In this document: piece by piece, positions 21,092 to 32,188 of the stretch
How positions within the stretch are numbered: position 1 is the first letter of the stretch
Layout of the letters: the number at the start of each line of letters is the position of its first letter
NCBI GenBank assembly: GCA_963978895.1
Contig: OZ022247.1
Coordinates: 12,209,472-12,273,471 of the forward strand
DNA length: 64,000 nucleotides
DNA from: Erpobdella octoculata
Lineage: Eukaryota > Annelida > Clitellata > Hirudinida > Erpobdellidae
Direction: 5' to 3'
Program-made: the position numbers and the translations under genes
Notes under the pieces: model-generated
What the model saw: the letters and a program-made list of their open reading frames with translations, nothing else
Told to the model about the DNA's origin: nothing
Databases searched by the model: none

Positions 21092-21216
21092 TTTGATGTT
21101 GGCTTGTGCGACCAAACCGCCTTGTCATAGCTTCTTTACAAATTTTTGAGCAGTAACAAACAGCAAATAAGAAAAAAAATCCTCCCAAGGCAATTATACC
21201 AAACACTACGTTGGAC
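21092..21216 (-). CDS. Isolated exon with membrane helix, unknown gene
   Basis: On the minus strand, acceptor TTAATATCCAG, then 41 codons: VVFGIIALGGFFFLFAVCYC as a membrane helix, then a basic stretch SKICKEAMTRRFGR, then a strong donor CAAA|GTAAGC. Phases are 2 in and 1 out. Upstream exons, if any, would be beyond the Helentron at 21.6-27 kb. I could not join it to another exon. Confidence 0.4.
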
Positions 21217-21254
21217 CTGGATATTAAAAATACACAGCAATTTGTATTTTTAAA

Positions 21255-21609
21255 CTAGCGGGGTACCCGGCGTTGCCCGGGGTTTTTTTAGAGGTTTTTC
21301 TATCGTTTTTCTCTCTCGCTCCCGTTCCCTTCCCCGCTTGCTTTCCCGTTCCCGCTTGCTATCCAGTTCCCGGTCGCGTTTCCATTCCCGCTTGCTTTTC
21401 CGGTCTTGTTCTCATTCTCCAGTCCTCGTTTCCCCTCGCTTTCCCGATCCCTCTCATTTTGTGACCGATCTAAAAATTTTTCACTAAAACCTTACCCTAT
21501 TGACTCTCAAGGTTGTGTGAAAATTTCATTACGATCGGATGAGTGGTGTAGCAATGCATAAAAGACATACATACAGACATACAGGCATAAAGTCATTTAT
21601 ATATATATA
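21255..21609 (-). mobile_element. GC-capped Helentron-like element, short form
   Basis: CTAGCGGGGTACCCGGCGTT opens the left edge. The tag GATCGGATGAGTGGTGTAGC lies near the right edge, which ends in TATATATATA. At about 355 bp it is the simplest copy here. It directly abuts the autonomous Helentron that starts at 21610. Confidence 0.75.
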
Positions 21610-21780
21610 CTAGCGGACCCGGCGAACTTCGTTTCACCTCAAAGTGTGTATTTTTTAAGCAATAAAAAACAATAATAACAAATATCCTATATATAAGTTT
21701 AAAAGAAAACAAATATTAAAAAAAACGTTCACTTTAATAGTTTATTAGAAAAACATTGGTTGAACTCGGGTCGATTCTCT

Positions 21781-22593
21781 TTAATCCAGCACTTTATGAT
21801 ACACTATGTTTTTTGTTTTATTATCGGGCGAAAAAACAAATAAATCTGATGGTCTGCCGACACGTGAACACGCCACATACAATTGACCATGAGAAAAACA
21901 TGCATTATCCAAGTTCAGACCACAAACACTCAAAGATTGGCCTTGTGATTTGTTAATCGTCATAGCAAATGCTAGGCGAATCGGAAATTGAATTCTTTTA
22001 AACTCAAAGGGCAAATCGGTTGGGATCATAGGAATCCTCGGAATGAGTATTTCCTCGCCTTTGAATTTTCCTTTGAGGATCGTCGCGTGAAGCACATTGA
22101 CCATTAGTTTCTTTAAAACCAAACGCGTTCTATTGCATAGTTTTGGTTGATTTAGATTTCTAAGCATAATAACTACTGATCCAACCTTCAGTTGTAAATT
22201 GTGCGGTGGTAAGCCAGGCACATCCAAGGAGTTCAAAAATTCAGTTGGATAGTTAGTGGCTTCATCTTCATTTGTTACACAGTCAATAGATTTGAATGAA
22301 TGCAGAGTACCAAAAATTTGATTCTGAATTAGAATATTTAAGTCATCCACATCTTTATTCTTAGCCGCCAAAATTGCTCTCTCACTCAACCATTTGTTCT
22401 TTTTATGATTAGCAATGATGTCTGGGAACACTTTATTGATAAGCTCGTCTTTCGATGAAACAAAAGTGCAAAAATTTGGAGGAAAAGAAATCAATCCGGT
22501 CGATTTGTCGACAGGAACACGGCCATTACCGATGTTGAGCAATTGCATGGAGAAATCTTCAGCAGATAGATCGTTCAGCAATGCAACTCTCAT
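21781..22593 (-). CDS. Helentron PIF1-like helicase, C-terminal part
   Basis: Same frame as the upstream helicase part after the TAG. Contains NLQLKVGSVVIMLRNLN, RIPMIPTDLPFEFKRIQFPI and the late helicase motif MTINKSQGQSL...YVACSRVGR. Stop at 21781. Confidence 0.88.
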   Translation of the reverse strand: MRVALLNDLSAEDFSMQLLNIGNGRVPVDKSTGLISFPPNFCTFVSSKDELINKVFPDIIANHKKNKWLSERAILAAKNKDVDDLNILIQNQIFGTLHSFKSIDCVTNEDEATNYPTEFLNSLDVPGLPPHNLQLKVGSVVIMLRNLNQPKLCNRTRLVLKKLMVNVLHATILKGKFKGEEILIPRIPMIPTDLPFEFKRIQFPIRLAFAMTINKSQGQSLSVCGLNLDNACFSHGQLYVACSRVGRPSDLFVFSPDNKTKNIVYHKVLD

Positions 22594-22605
22594 GTTAGAA
22601 GACAG

Positions 22606-23403
22606 CTAAAGTTTCATCACATAGCGCCACAGATATGATGATTTGAGGGAAGCATTAATTTCATCGGCAGCAGTCGATCTTGGAATGACTGGCCGTGTTT
22701 GGCGGAAATCGCCAGACAATAAAATCATTGCACCTCCAAAATGTCGCGAGTCATTGCGCAGATCTTTCAGTGTTCTATCAAGTGCTTCCAATGCGCGTTT
22801 GTGCGCCATTGTGCACTCGTCCCAGATGATGATTTTAGATGCTACTAAAACTTTTGCCATTGCAGAGTGTTTTGCAATGTTGCATGTTGGTTGTTCAGTA
22901 GTTTGAAGATTTAAGGGCAATTTTAATGCTGAATGAGCCGTACGGCATCCTTCTAACAATGTGGCTGCTATTCCAGAAGAAGCAACTGCTACCGCGATGT
23001 CTGATCTCGCAAGAACAGTGGCCAATATCAAAGACATGAGAAACGTCTTTCCAGTTCCACCTGGGGCATCAAGAAAAAATAAGCCACCATTTCCATTATC
23101 GATTGCCTTCATTAATGTATCATACACTTTTTTTTGTTGAGGGTTTAAAAGGGGTACATTCGATTGAACTAATTGATCTAATTCATGTCGATTATAGCCA
23201 CGTTCACGTTCTAATTCTCGATTAAAAGCATCATTCATTCTACGATCTGGCGCTGGCATTCCTAACTTGACTAACAAACTACCACACATCAGGTAACACA
23301 TGTCTTCAATCAAGAGCAAAGCCTGGTTATGCATCTCTTCATTCACTTCAAGGTCGGGATTAGTTGAACTGACCCGTATTTGATGTAAAATGTCTTCTGA
23401 CAT
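22606..23403 (-). CDS. Helentron PIF1-like helicase, first part
   Basis: Contains LNPQQKKVYDTLMKAI, Walker A GGTGKT, Walker B IIWDECTM and LLSGDFRQTRPVIP (motif III region). It ends at an in-frame TAG that interrupts VMKL-LSSNMRV. Confidence 0.88.
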   Translation of the reverse strand: MSEDILHQIRVSSTNPDLEVNEEMHNQALLLIEDMCYLMCGSLLVKLGMPAPDRRMNDAFNRELERERGYNRHELDQLVQSNVPLLNPQQKKVYDTLMKAIDNGNGGLFFLDAPGGTGKTFLMSLILATVLARSDIAVAVASSGIAATLLEGCRTAHSALKLPLNLQTTEQPTCNIAKHSAMAKVLVASKIIIWDECTMAHKRALEALDRTLKDLRNDSRHFGGAMILLSGDFRQTRPVIPRSTAADEINASLKSSYLWRYVMKL

Positions 23404-25087
23404 GCTATTTTTGTATTTGTTCCACAGTTCACGTTGATTTGATGGAAAGCAAATAATGTGCGTATCTGAATTGGAGATGCTGAAATAATTGCTTCAGACA
23501 TTGTCGTGTCCCAATGATTATCGTTTTCAAGCAACTTGAGCTCTTGACATGCAGCACGATATGTTGGGCACACTATACCATTGATAGTTCGTAGTGATAC
23601 AAAAGATGTTGGGCCACAAACATTGACCAACAACAACCTCAAATAGAAGCATTCATCGTTTTTTGGGTGAACTGTATAAATACGACCAAGAGCATCAGTA
23701 GAATACACACCCGGATGTCCAGGAACCGCACTGCCTTGCTTCCGACGTTGAAATTTCTTTGATGAAGCGTTCCAAGTGTAATAACGTGGCATCTCCGAGT
23801 AAAGCAACGTTTGTGCAAATGGATCGCTTTGGCAAATTGCAAAAAAACTCGTTAATGTTGTTGCTGGAGGTGTTTCAGCGCGTTGAATAATATTTGATGC
23901 GTTAAAATAAACTCGTTGACCATTCTCCAGATGCACAGCCAAATGGACAACAGTGGGATGACGTTCGTGAATAGAGAATGAGAATATACGCCAAATTGCC
24001 TCATTGCAGTTCACATATCTACCAATTTGATAGCGTCTAATCTCGTCGTTATCTGAGTTTTGAATGCCAAAAACTGCCATATCGCTGCCTTTCGTTACAT
24101 ATTTGCAGATGTACTTAATTGACTTTACAGAATTGCAATACTCAACATTGCAATGTGTCTTGAATGTTTTGGAAAGAAGTGGCGAATATGGAACAATCCA
24201 ACTGTTGTCAACCACGAAATCGTTTCCTTTCACTTTCTTTGTGACAGTTCGACCGTTATCATCGGGTGATCGACGTCGATATAATGGATAGCCATCAGTG
24301 CCAGTGATGGTCTCTGTCGTAAATTTTCGTGGATAACGTTTGGAACACTTGCCGTCGACCATGCACGGTGATTGGGGGTTGATGGCGCCACACGGTCCAT
24401 GAATCATATTCATAACTACATCATGTAGGTCTGGATCGATTTCGGGATCAACAATCTCGGCATTTATGATATCATCTATTTGGTCAGGTCTAATTTTTTC
24501 AACTAACCAAATGAGAATGTGTGCATGAGGTAAGCCTCGTTTTTGCAATTCGATTGAATACATCCAGCATCGAGTATCACCAAAAACGTGTTGCTTTACA
24601 ATGTAGTTCATCAGCGACCGAATTTTTTGTTTGAAGACACGTGCGGTGATGTCGTGCCGATCACTTGATGTTTGTCCGGGAAGCAGCATTTGAACAATTT
24701 CAATCCACTTTGGATTACAGGTAAAGGTAATGAATAGATCTGGCCGACCGTAATGACGAACATATGTCATTGCATCCTGCGCATATTCATGCATATGACG
24801 CGGACTACCTATGTAAGTAGCCGGTAGAATAGTTAATCGACCAATGTTAGCTGCATCTCCTTCGGTGCTGATTGCGTCGCGTAAATGGATATACTCCTCT
24901 GAACGCAGTTTGGCTTGATTCAGTCGAATGAAAGTTAGGCGTTCCGTTTCAATTTTGACATACATGTCGACGCAATATTGTTGAAACAACTGACGAAATC
25001 GAAGCAAATGGTTGTCAGCGTTTTGACGAATCATCATACGATATGCATAAAAATTCATCGAGCTAACTTTCTTGCTAGTTTCGCCAC
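23343..25087 (-). CDS. Helentron Rep endonuclease domain exon
   Basis: Begins GGETSKKVSSMNFYAYRMMI. Contains a CNPKWIEI block, PHAHILIWL and YICKYVTKG, the HUH and tyrosine motifs of Helitron Rep. The frame is lost near 23455. Confidence 0.85.
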
Positions 25088-25189
25088 CTGAAATAAAAAT
25101 ATTAAAATTAGTATTCCAAAGTTTGAGCCCATTTATAATCAACTGAGTGATTGAAAATTAAAAAAAAAACAAACGGTGTAAAAATTATA

Positions 25190-25717
25190 TCATGTTGAAA
25201 TATAAATTGATATTGATATATTCAATGGATTTATCATCTTGATATTGAAGTGATATCCATCCTCTCCTTGCCAAAACATCAGTGGATATTGCAAAGTGTC
25301 ATAAGAACGGTGTGTTTCACATATTTGTTGTATTTGCCCAGTATCACGACGTGCAAGTGCAATATCACGTCTTTCCAAGTTTTCACCAACGATCAGTATT
25401 GCTACTTCATCTATTGTTGGAGCGTTAAATGTGCGTTCATGTGTTCCAGTTGGTCGTTTATCTGCTCTGATCACGACTTTGTAGTCATCAGTTGGCATGC
25501 GCTCTAACGCAGTCATGAACAGCCTGACCAATGCATGATGTTCATGAAGTAGATGCTGAAGATCATGAAGAGTTGCTCTTTTCACTGCTGTGTTGATCTC
25601 TTGACGCCGATCAAGTTGTTCCTCCATATTGCCCATGAAGTATATTTGTAAAAATTTATGACGTGCATCTTCAAGAGGTAATAATGATCCAATTCGATGG
25701 TGAATCTGGCCTTGAAT
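25190..25717 (-). CDS. Helentron protein exon 2
   Basis: Acceptor TTTACAG. It encodes IQGQIHHRIGSLLPLEDARH through DTLQYPLMFWQGEDGYHFNI, a block conserved just before the Rep domain in Helitron proteins. A clear GT donor is not visible at the 3' end, so the exact exon end is uncertain. Confidence 0.7.
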   Translation of the reverse strand: MQGQIHHRIGSLLPLEDARHKFLQIYFMGNMEEQLDRRQEINTAVKRATLHDLQHLLHEHHALVRLFMTALERMPTDDYKVVIRADKRPTGTHERTFNAPTIDEVAILIVGENLERRDIALARRDTGQIQQICETHRSYDTLQYPLMFWQGEDGYHFNIKMINPLNISISIYIST

Positions 25718-25891
25718 CTGTAAATTTGAAAACAAAGTAAGTATAACTGGTTTGTAATTGATTAGAAATTTCATTAAATGATTTACAAAAATATAACAAA
25801 ACTTTTCCAAAGTATTATTGAAGCTAAATTTAATTAAATTTTTTAAAGAAAATGAACGTTTACTTTATTAAACAATTTCAACATAAATAAC

Positions 25892-26401
25892 CTTGAAAGT
25901 GGGATTAAATCCGTATTCTTCAACAATGTCTGCTCCGAATGAAGTCATTTGAAAACACTTATTGTATTTTTGAGTGTTTTCTAGAAAATGACGTGATTCT
26001 GGTGTATCGCCACGAAGCAATGAATGCAGTGGCTCTGGCGGTGGTGTCAATAATGGCAATTTCACTTTACCATTAAGGCAGCACAATCCAGGCGTTTCTG
26101 CAGAAAACTTCAATGCGGCACAATGTTCGCAAACAATGTGCATTGGACCAATGCACACGAAAGGATGAGAGCCGTAATCAAGTGTGCAATCGTAGAGAAA
26201 TGCTGCTCGATTCAAATTTGCAGTTTCGGGGAGTAAATCTCTTTGCTCTTGTCTTCGAGAAGCACGAAGCCGGGCCATACTAACGCGGCGCCATTCTCGC
26301 GCTAATTCTAGTTCTTCCGCGGTGGATTGGTTAACATTGTTCCGATTCCTAATTGCCCGACGGCTATTTTGGGAAAGATTAGATCTTCTGGGTCGCGGCA
26401 T
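25892..26401 (-). CDS. Helentron protein exon 1
   Basis: Starts MPRPRRSNLSQNSRRAIRNR and contains a Cys-rich putative zinc-binding block. The donor after NPTFK is AAG|GTTATT, phase 0, joining to IQGQIHHRIGSLLP in exon 2. Confidence 0.75.
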
Positions 26402-27012
26402 TGTTTTGCTATTAATAATGTTTTTGTTAAAAGTAATAAAACTTTAAAACTCGCAAATTAATTCCAACGAACGAAAATATAATATTGACGGAACTGCATT
26501 GACACTTTGTTAATGCCAAATGGAAAACGGAAAATATTTTTATGGCCCATAAACAACTATTTTATTTTATATTTTAATTGAAAAAGATATTTACTTAATT
26601 TTTTTCTGTGAGATTTTCAATTGTAAACAATGAAATAGTCAGAAAATTTAATAACATGCGCTCTACCCCATTTGCGCATAAATGTCATGTCGCGGAAAAT
26701 TAAACATCTGTATATCTCGATAACTCAAACTCCAAATTGAAAATTTATTTTGTCCGTAAGACCAAATAGAGGGTGCTCTACAACTTTGCCATTTGAAGTT
26801 TTTTTCTAGGACGCACTGTTAAGGCTGTATAGCTACCGGGGTACATACTGCGGTCCCCATGGGCCACTCCATGATTCAATGTCAAATTTTTTTAGTTATT
26901 CTGTTAATAGGAGCTGAGAGAAATCCAATAAATCAAAAATTTCTAAAATCGGTTCAGCCCTTCTTGAGTTATAAGTGACGTAACACAAACCCCGACTTCC
27001 TTTTATATATAT

Positions 27013-27262
<250 letters not shown>

Positions 27263-28565
27263 TATATCAATTGAAAAGTAAACAAACTTCTATGAAAAAT
27301 GTGCTCGAAAAGAAAAATTTTTAATTTTGACCGAACACAACTTCAAATGAATAAATGATCCCATTTAATAATAATGGAGAGCTGTCCTGGATAGAACGGT
27401 TTTTACATGCTTTTATTAACTTTCACTTGTCCGGATGTCCATGGGATATCCGCGGAAGATTAGAAGCATAGAATATCGTTATAAAATTAACTATTGAAAA
27501 ATTTAAAAACACAAATTATTTAAAAAATCAATTTAAAGTAGCATAACGATAATGACAACAAAAACTTTCATCGTCATAGTAACTATAATATCTTTTGTTT
27601 ACTATTTGCCTAGGTAGTATTTTTATAATACGACGTCGCTATAAAAGTTTGCTACAACTTTTAGCAAATCTGTTTTAGTTTTATTGGCAAAAAGAAGTTA
27701 GGAGGGAGAAGAAGAGAGAAAAGCAGTGGGTGCGGGAAAGCAAGCGAGAGAAGGAGCGGGAGCGGAAGAGCTGGAACAAGACCTCCAAAATAGTCAATGA
27801 ACAAAGGGGAAAGGAATTAAACTCTAATTTTCTTAAAAAAATTCAATCATCAGAAAAGGAGTTAAGGTCTAATGAACATTTTTCCAAAAAACATATATGA
27901 CCAAGGGGAGAATTAATTCTAAATGATACAGAATAACTGAGTCATATTTTGCATTTTTGTGTCATTCGAAACGATGGTACAAATCTAATCACCCTAAGTA
28001 ACGCTACTAAAAGAAACTGAGGATTGACTAATAAAAAGTTTTGTTGAGGTTTTGAAAAAAAGTCTCCGTGTTTTCATTTGTTGCAACAATACAATGCTAT
28101 AGATTACAATACAAAATAATGCATACTATACATTAAAATCTGCATTGCATTGCGTTGCAGCGCAGCCTAACACATTACATTTCAGGCTGTGACTTGATCA
28201 GCGCAACTTATGACAACCTTACAAAATGCTTAGCTCACGTTGACATTGTGCTCAAAATAAACAAGTAAAGAAAAAAAACGAGTTTTTCAACAAAAACTTT
28301 GATTTCAAATACACTCGATTTAGAAATACGAAAGATGATCAAATTAAGTTTTTTTTAATTGAATCATGTATTGTCATCCAATACAAAGCTATGCTGAAAA
28401 TTTCGGCTCCCTAGCTATTCAAAAAGCTGGTTAAATTTTACTCGCAAGATTTGCGTACAGAGAAAGCCACACACGCACACAAACAGAGATTGTAACCTGA
28501 ATTAAAGTTTGTAGAAAGTTTGTAAAAAATAGTTTATAACCTGTGGATTTTTTCAATCTGGTCAC
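27263..28565. other. No gene; traces of repeats
   Basis: 27700-27790 has GCGGGAAAGCAAGCGAGAGA-type text like the GC-capped family. 28262-28320 resembles the E1 left end (ACAAGTAAAG...ACGAGTTTTT). Nothing coding is supported. Confidence 0.4.
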
Positions 28566-28892
28566 CTGAAAATGATTCAGTGTTATTTTGTTTATAAATT
28601 GCTCGATGATAAGCCACGTTGCTCTTGCCAAAAATAGACTCAATAGTATCAAATTGCTGGTCGTTCAACTGACATTTCTCAACAAAAAATGGCAACACGA
28701 CGTTTTTCTTCTCCAGACAGCACAGATGATTTAGCCTTTCTCTGGTTGAAATTTTTACTGCTGCGCAGCAAACAAACGAGTCAAGCAGTTCACATTCCTT
28801 CAGTGCTACTGGCGTCACTGATTCCACTCCATCAGGATGTGTTTTTGTAAAACAACCACATTGAGTCAATAAAGTATAGTCGGCCGAAGTTT
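28566..28892 (-). CDS. Isolated Cys-rich exon, unknown gene
   Basis: On the minus strand, acceptor TTTATTTTAG, 108 open codons and donor TTTTCAG|GTGACC, phases 1 and 1. The translation has paired cysteines (LTQCGCF, SFVCCAAVK, HLCCLEKKN) and a polar C-terminal half (DQQFDTIESIFGKS). No family is recognised. It could belong to the same gene as the membrane-helix exon at 21092, on the same strand, but the phases do not join directly. Confidence 0.45.
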
Positions 28893-29659
28893 CTAAAATA
28901 AAAACATTATTGATTTACATGCTAAACACTTGAAAATTATTACGGACAAGCTTGTAATAAAACCTAAACACAATAAATGCACACTAGATAAACATGACAC
29001 AGAACATTCCAGCTAGAGATGATAATTAATTGAAATCGATACCGATATCGCGATATTTGGAAAAATCGAAACAGATACCGACTCGCTATTTAGAAAAACC
29101 GAAAAGTAAAAACTATCGTAAAAAAAATCGACATCGTGAGTTTTCTCAGTTTTTCTTTTGTTAGTGCCTTTGCAAAATAGATATTATTTATAAGATGTTT
29201 TCAATAACCAAACAACTGGCTACAAAACAAGATTTGTAACTATAATTTTTTAATAATATCGTCGATAACCGACGTCGATAGAGACTTTCAAAGTATTGTC
29301 AATATCGATGCCGATAACAACTCGGAATAAGTATCGACATCGATACCAATATTTCGACTTCGATTCAGCTGTTTCCAACATTTGTAAATATAGACTGTAG
29401 ATATGTTCAATAAGCAATTAAGTCAATCGAGATTTCTCAACAGGTTCATCCACCCAACCAAGTTTAAATTTCAGACAAACCCGTGTCACAATTTGAGCAT
29501 TTTCATCTGCCACAACGTTTCTAAATCGGGTTAGAATGCTTTTCTTTAATATTTAAACTAGAGGCTCGCAAAATGTCAGCTTTTTTGGTTGAATCAATTT
29601 CCAATAATAGCTCATCAAGCTTTCAATATCACATGCAACGTTGCAACGTTGGTATAAAG
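28893..29659. other. ATCGATACCGATATCG-rich block and unassigned DNA
   Basis: 29015-29375 holds repeated CGATA/TATCG words in both orientations (ATCGATACCGATATCGCG on the left, ATCGACATCGATACCAATAT on the right), like the subterminal repeats of a hAT MITE. It starts near TAGAGATGATAA. TSDs are not clear. Minus-strand open patches at 29420-29560 are too short to call. Confidence 0.4.
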
Positions 29660-30899
29660 TAGAATCCGACCGAAATTCGGTTTCGTTGTCGGTTTTTGGG
29701 CCGAAAATGACCAAAAATAGACCTTTGGTGCATTTTCAGTTTTGGCCGTAAAAATAAATTAGATGTTCGGTTTTCGGCCAAAAATCTTCAACATTTTTCG
29801 GCCGAAAACCGAAAATCAGTATGTATATATAAACAGAGTGGGAGCTCGTAGATCGAATTGTTCGCATTCTTAAGCCATTCTACGATGCGACTCTAGAGAT
29901 ATGTCATGATGACTCGTGCATATCACTTGTCATACCAATCGTTATGCAACTGAATGCTTAGTTGAAATCAACACCCGAAGATTGCGGAGTAATGCAGATG
30001 AAGGCTGCATTACGAGAAGCAATGAATCGGCGTTTTGGGCAAATTAAGACAATGCCCAATTTAATCGTGGCGACGTTGCTAGATCTTAGATTCAAAGATA
30101 TGTATTTTGACAGTGAACAAAAAGATGCCACTAAGAACACGATTATCAAATTCCTACACTGAGCACCTGTTGTTTATATTGATGAACCCACAGCACCAGC
30201 AGTAGTAGTCTGGCACCGGCTTTTTCGAGTCTGTGGGACGACTATGACAATTTTGACGCATCTGACGAATTAACGAAAACAGCGTTGGACTCATCGACTC
30301 TGGATACAGTCGAGAAACAGCTATCCATCTATCTTGGACAACCTCGTGTTCCGCGTTCTACCAATATCTACGGATATTGGTACAACAGCCAGTTTCGCCT
30401 TCTTGAGCCAGCAGTGAAAAAATATCTGTTTCCTCCTCCGACCAGCGTTGCCAGTGAACAGATGTTCAGTGCTGCGGGTCAAATTTATGCTGATAGCCGT
30501 AGCAATTTGCTAGGAGAGAACGTAGACAAACTGTTATTTCTAGCATATAATATTCGTTTATACAACTTTGGCTACTGATTTTTTGTTAAATAAACTTTTT
30601 AGATTTGAACCAATTGACGTTGTTTAGTCTAATGTCACTTCTGCACAACGAATTTAAATTAGTTGCTTAATTGGTTAACATAGTGTTCAACCTTACTGTA
30701 TTCACTAAATAAGAATTAAAAAAAGTTTGACAGTTTAACTGAAGAAAAAGTTGCAAACTTTGACTTTTTTCGGTTTCTGGCAGAAAATGGCTCCAATTTT
30801 TCGTTTACGTTTTCTTCTTCGGCCGAAAATGACTTTTGATTTTCGGCCCTACTTTCGTTTTCGGCCAAAAATGAAAAAAACATTTTCGGTCGGACTCTA
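29660..30899 (+). mobile_element. hAT transposon, 1.24 kb, TSD GTATAAAG
   Basis: Ends TAGAATCCGACCGAAA and (reversed) TAGAGTCCGACCGAAAATG. Identical octamers GTATAAAG flank it at 29652-29659 and 30900-30907. Both flanks of the element are packed with CGGCCGAAAA/TTTTCGGCC words. It keeps only the C-terminal half of a ZBED-like transposase. Confidence 0.9.
29950..30578 (+). pseudogene. ZBED-like hAT transposase, C-terminal fragments
   Basis: 29962-30162 reads MNRRFGQIKTMPNLIVATLL then DLRFKD, the conserved LDPRFK-type segment. 30285-30578 reads RVPRSTNIYGYWYNSQFRLL, then TSVASEQMFSAAGQIYADSR, the hAT dimerisation domain. A stop and a frameshift separate the two. The N-terminal BED finger and catalytic region are deleted, so mobility would need another copy. 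Confidence 0.85.
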
Positions 30900-30907
30900 G
30901 TATAAAG

Positions 30908-32188
30908 TATCCAAAACTAACATTCATGTCTCCCAGAATAACACCAAAACCACAACATACTAGTTTAAACACCGAGACTACTATGTTATCTGGTAATGGC
31001 AATATTTTATCAAAGAGGGTTAATTATTACATAACATAAAATGGAAGCTGGGAGGAACCTATGCAGATGGTGTTGATTGCCAATAATTTGGGGGGGAAAT
31101 GTTTCAATTGATTTGATGGATATTTAAAACTGTCAAGGATTACAAGCATGACAGGCGTGCATTTAGAACTTGACCAGATAAAGTTTTTGATAATGGACAG
31201 TCAGTTTTTCCTGACTGTCACGCCCGTGTGAATCACAGCCTGCGGACCTATCCATTTGTATAATATAGCGCGTTGCGTAGGTAATTAGTTTGTGATGCGA
31301 TAGCTTTTAAATTTGAATGTGCGCGTACTAATACATTGTTATTTTGTTGTTGCAGCCAATCAGACTATCAGATTTGAATATTTGCGCGCAGGTCTGTGGT
31401 TTCTTTATAACGAGGCTTGAAATTCAAATCGAGGAGAATTGCGCCTACTTCGTCAGAACTCGAACCTGTATTACTCTGTCGTGTCGACATTTGATAATAA
31501 TCCGTGTTTTGGACATTTTTCGTTATAAAACTAACTGATTGTCAACTATAAAGTGTTTGGCTAGGTTTTTGAAACATCCGAGTTGTTTTAAAGTAGTTCT
31601 CATCAAAGTTTCTCTAGCAGTTTCGACTTTCGCAAAGGCGACAGACGTTACACTGATCGAGCAGCTTTTTTAGACAATGATTCATATAAAAAAGTTTTCG
31701 GAAGTTTGACACAAAACAAACAAACACTTCCACTTTCTGGCATTATTTGTTGCCAAGAAAGCTTACGAAATGAAACTGTAAATGCCGATATGAAGCTTTT
31801 GGGTTTTATCAAATGCTCGATGAATACGTCTATCATAAATGGAAGGTCTGGATCCTGTATCTGAACCTTTTCTTACAAAAGACAACATTGAATTAAAATG
31901 CAAGTTTTTTCTCGATTATCAGTGTGTTTATAATGCTATGGAAGCGCCTTTTGTTTTGCTATCCTTAATTTTGTTTTTATTCGGCATCATCATTCATTTC
32001 CTTTATTTAATGATAAAAGATAGAATACACAATTGTTTTTGTTTAAAATCTCCATTAAATAAAATTATTTATTACAAGCGTTTGTAATGTTTTAAAACCA
32101 CTATCTTTCTTTTGGTTTCGAAATCGTTTATTTAAGTGCTCATGCACTTCTTGATAGTACAAAAAATACATTTCAAACAAAATAAACA
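30908..32188. other. No gene recognised; short hairpin and LINE 5'-like text
   Basis: 31194-31217 is a hairpin (GGACAGTCAG facing CTGACTGTC). 31905-31960 (GATTATCAGTGTGTTTATAA, then GCTATGGAAGCGCC) resembles repeats in the 5' region of the LINE at 36.0-36.35 kb. The open frame at 31839-32087 crosses that stretch and is not supported. Confidence 0.4.

Larger units (their letters stand above)
21781..26401 (-). pseudogene. Helentron Rep-helicase gene with two disabling mutations
   Basis: Exon 1 (26401-25892) encodes a basic N terminus and the CEHCAALKFSAE/CCLNGKVKLP zinc-like block. Exon 2 starts at 25717 after TTTACAG. Exon 3 starts at 25087 after TTTCAG. The Rep region has PHAHILIWL (two-His motif) and YICKYVTKG (two-Tyr motif). 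The PIF1-type helicase has Walker A GGTGKT and Walker B IIWDE, and a late KSQGQSL...YVACSRV segment. A one-base indel near 23455 shifts the frame just before the helicase, and one in-frame TAG sits at 22606-22608. Everything else is open, so the element died recently. Rep and helicase are needed for rolling-circle transposition. Confidence 0.88.

Noticed and set aside
28431..28652. 73-codon minus ORF
   Set aside because: Shadow of the Cys-rich exon 28566-28892 and its intron in another frame.
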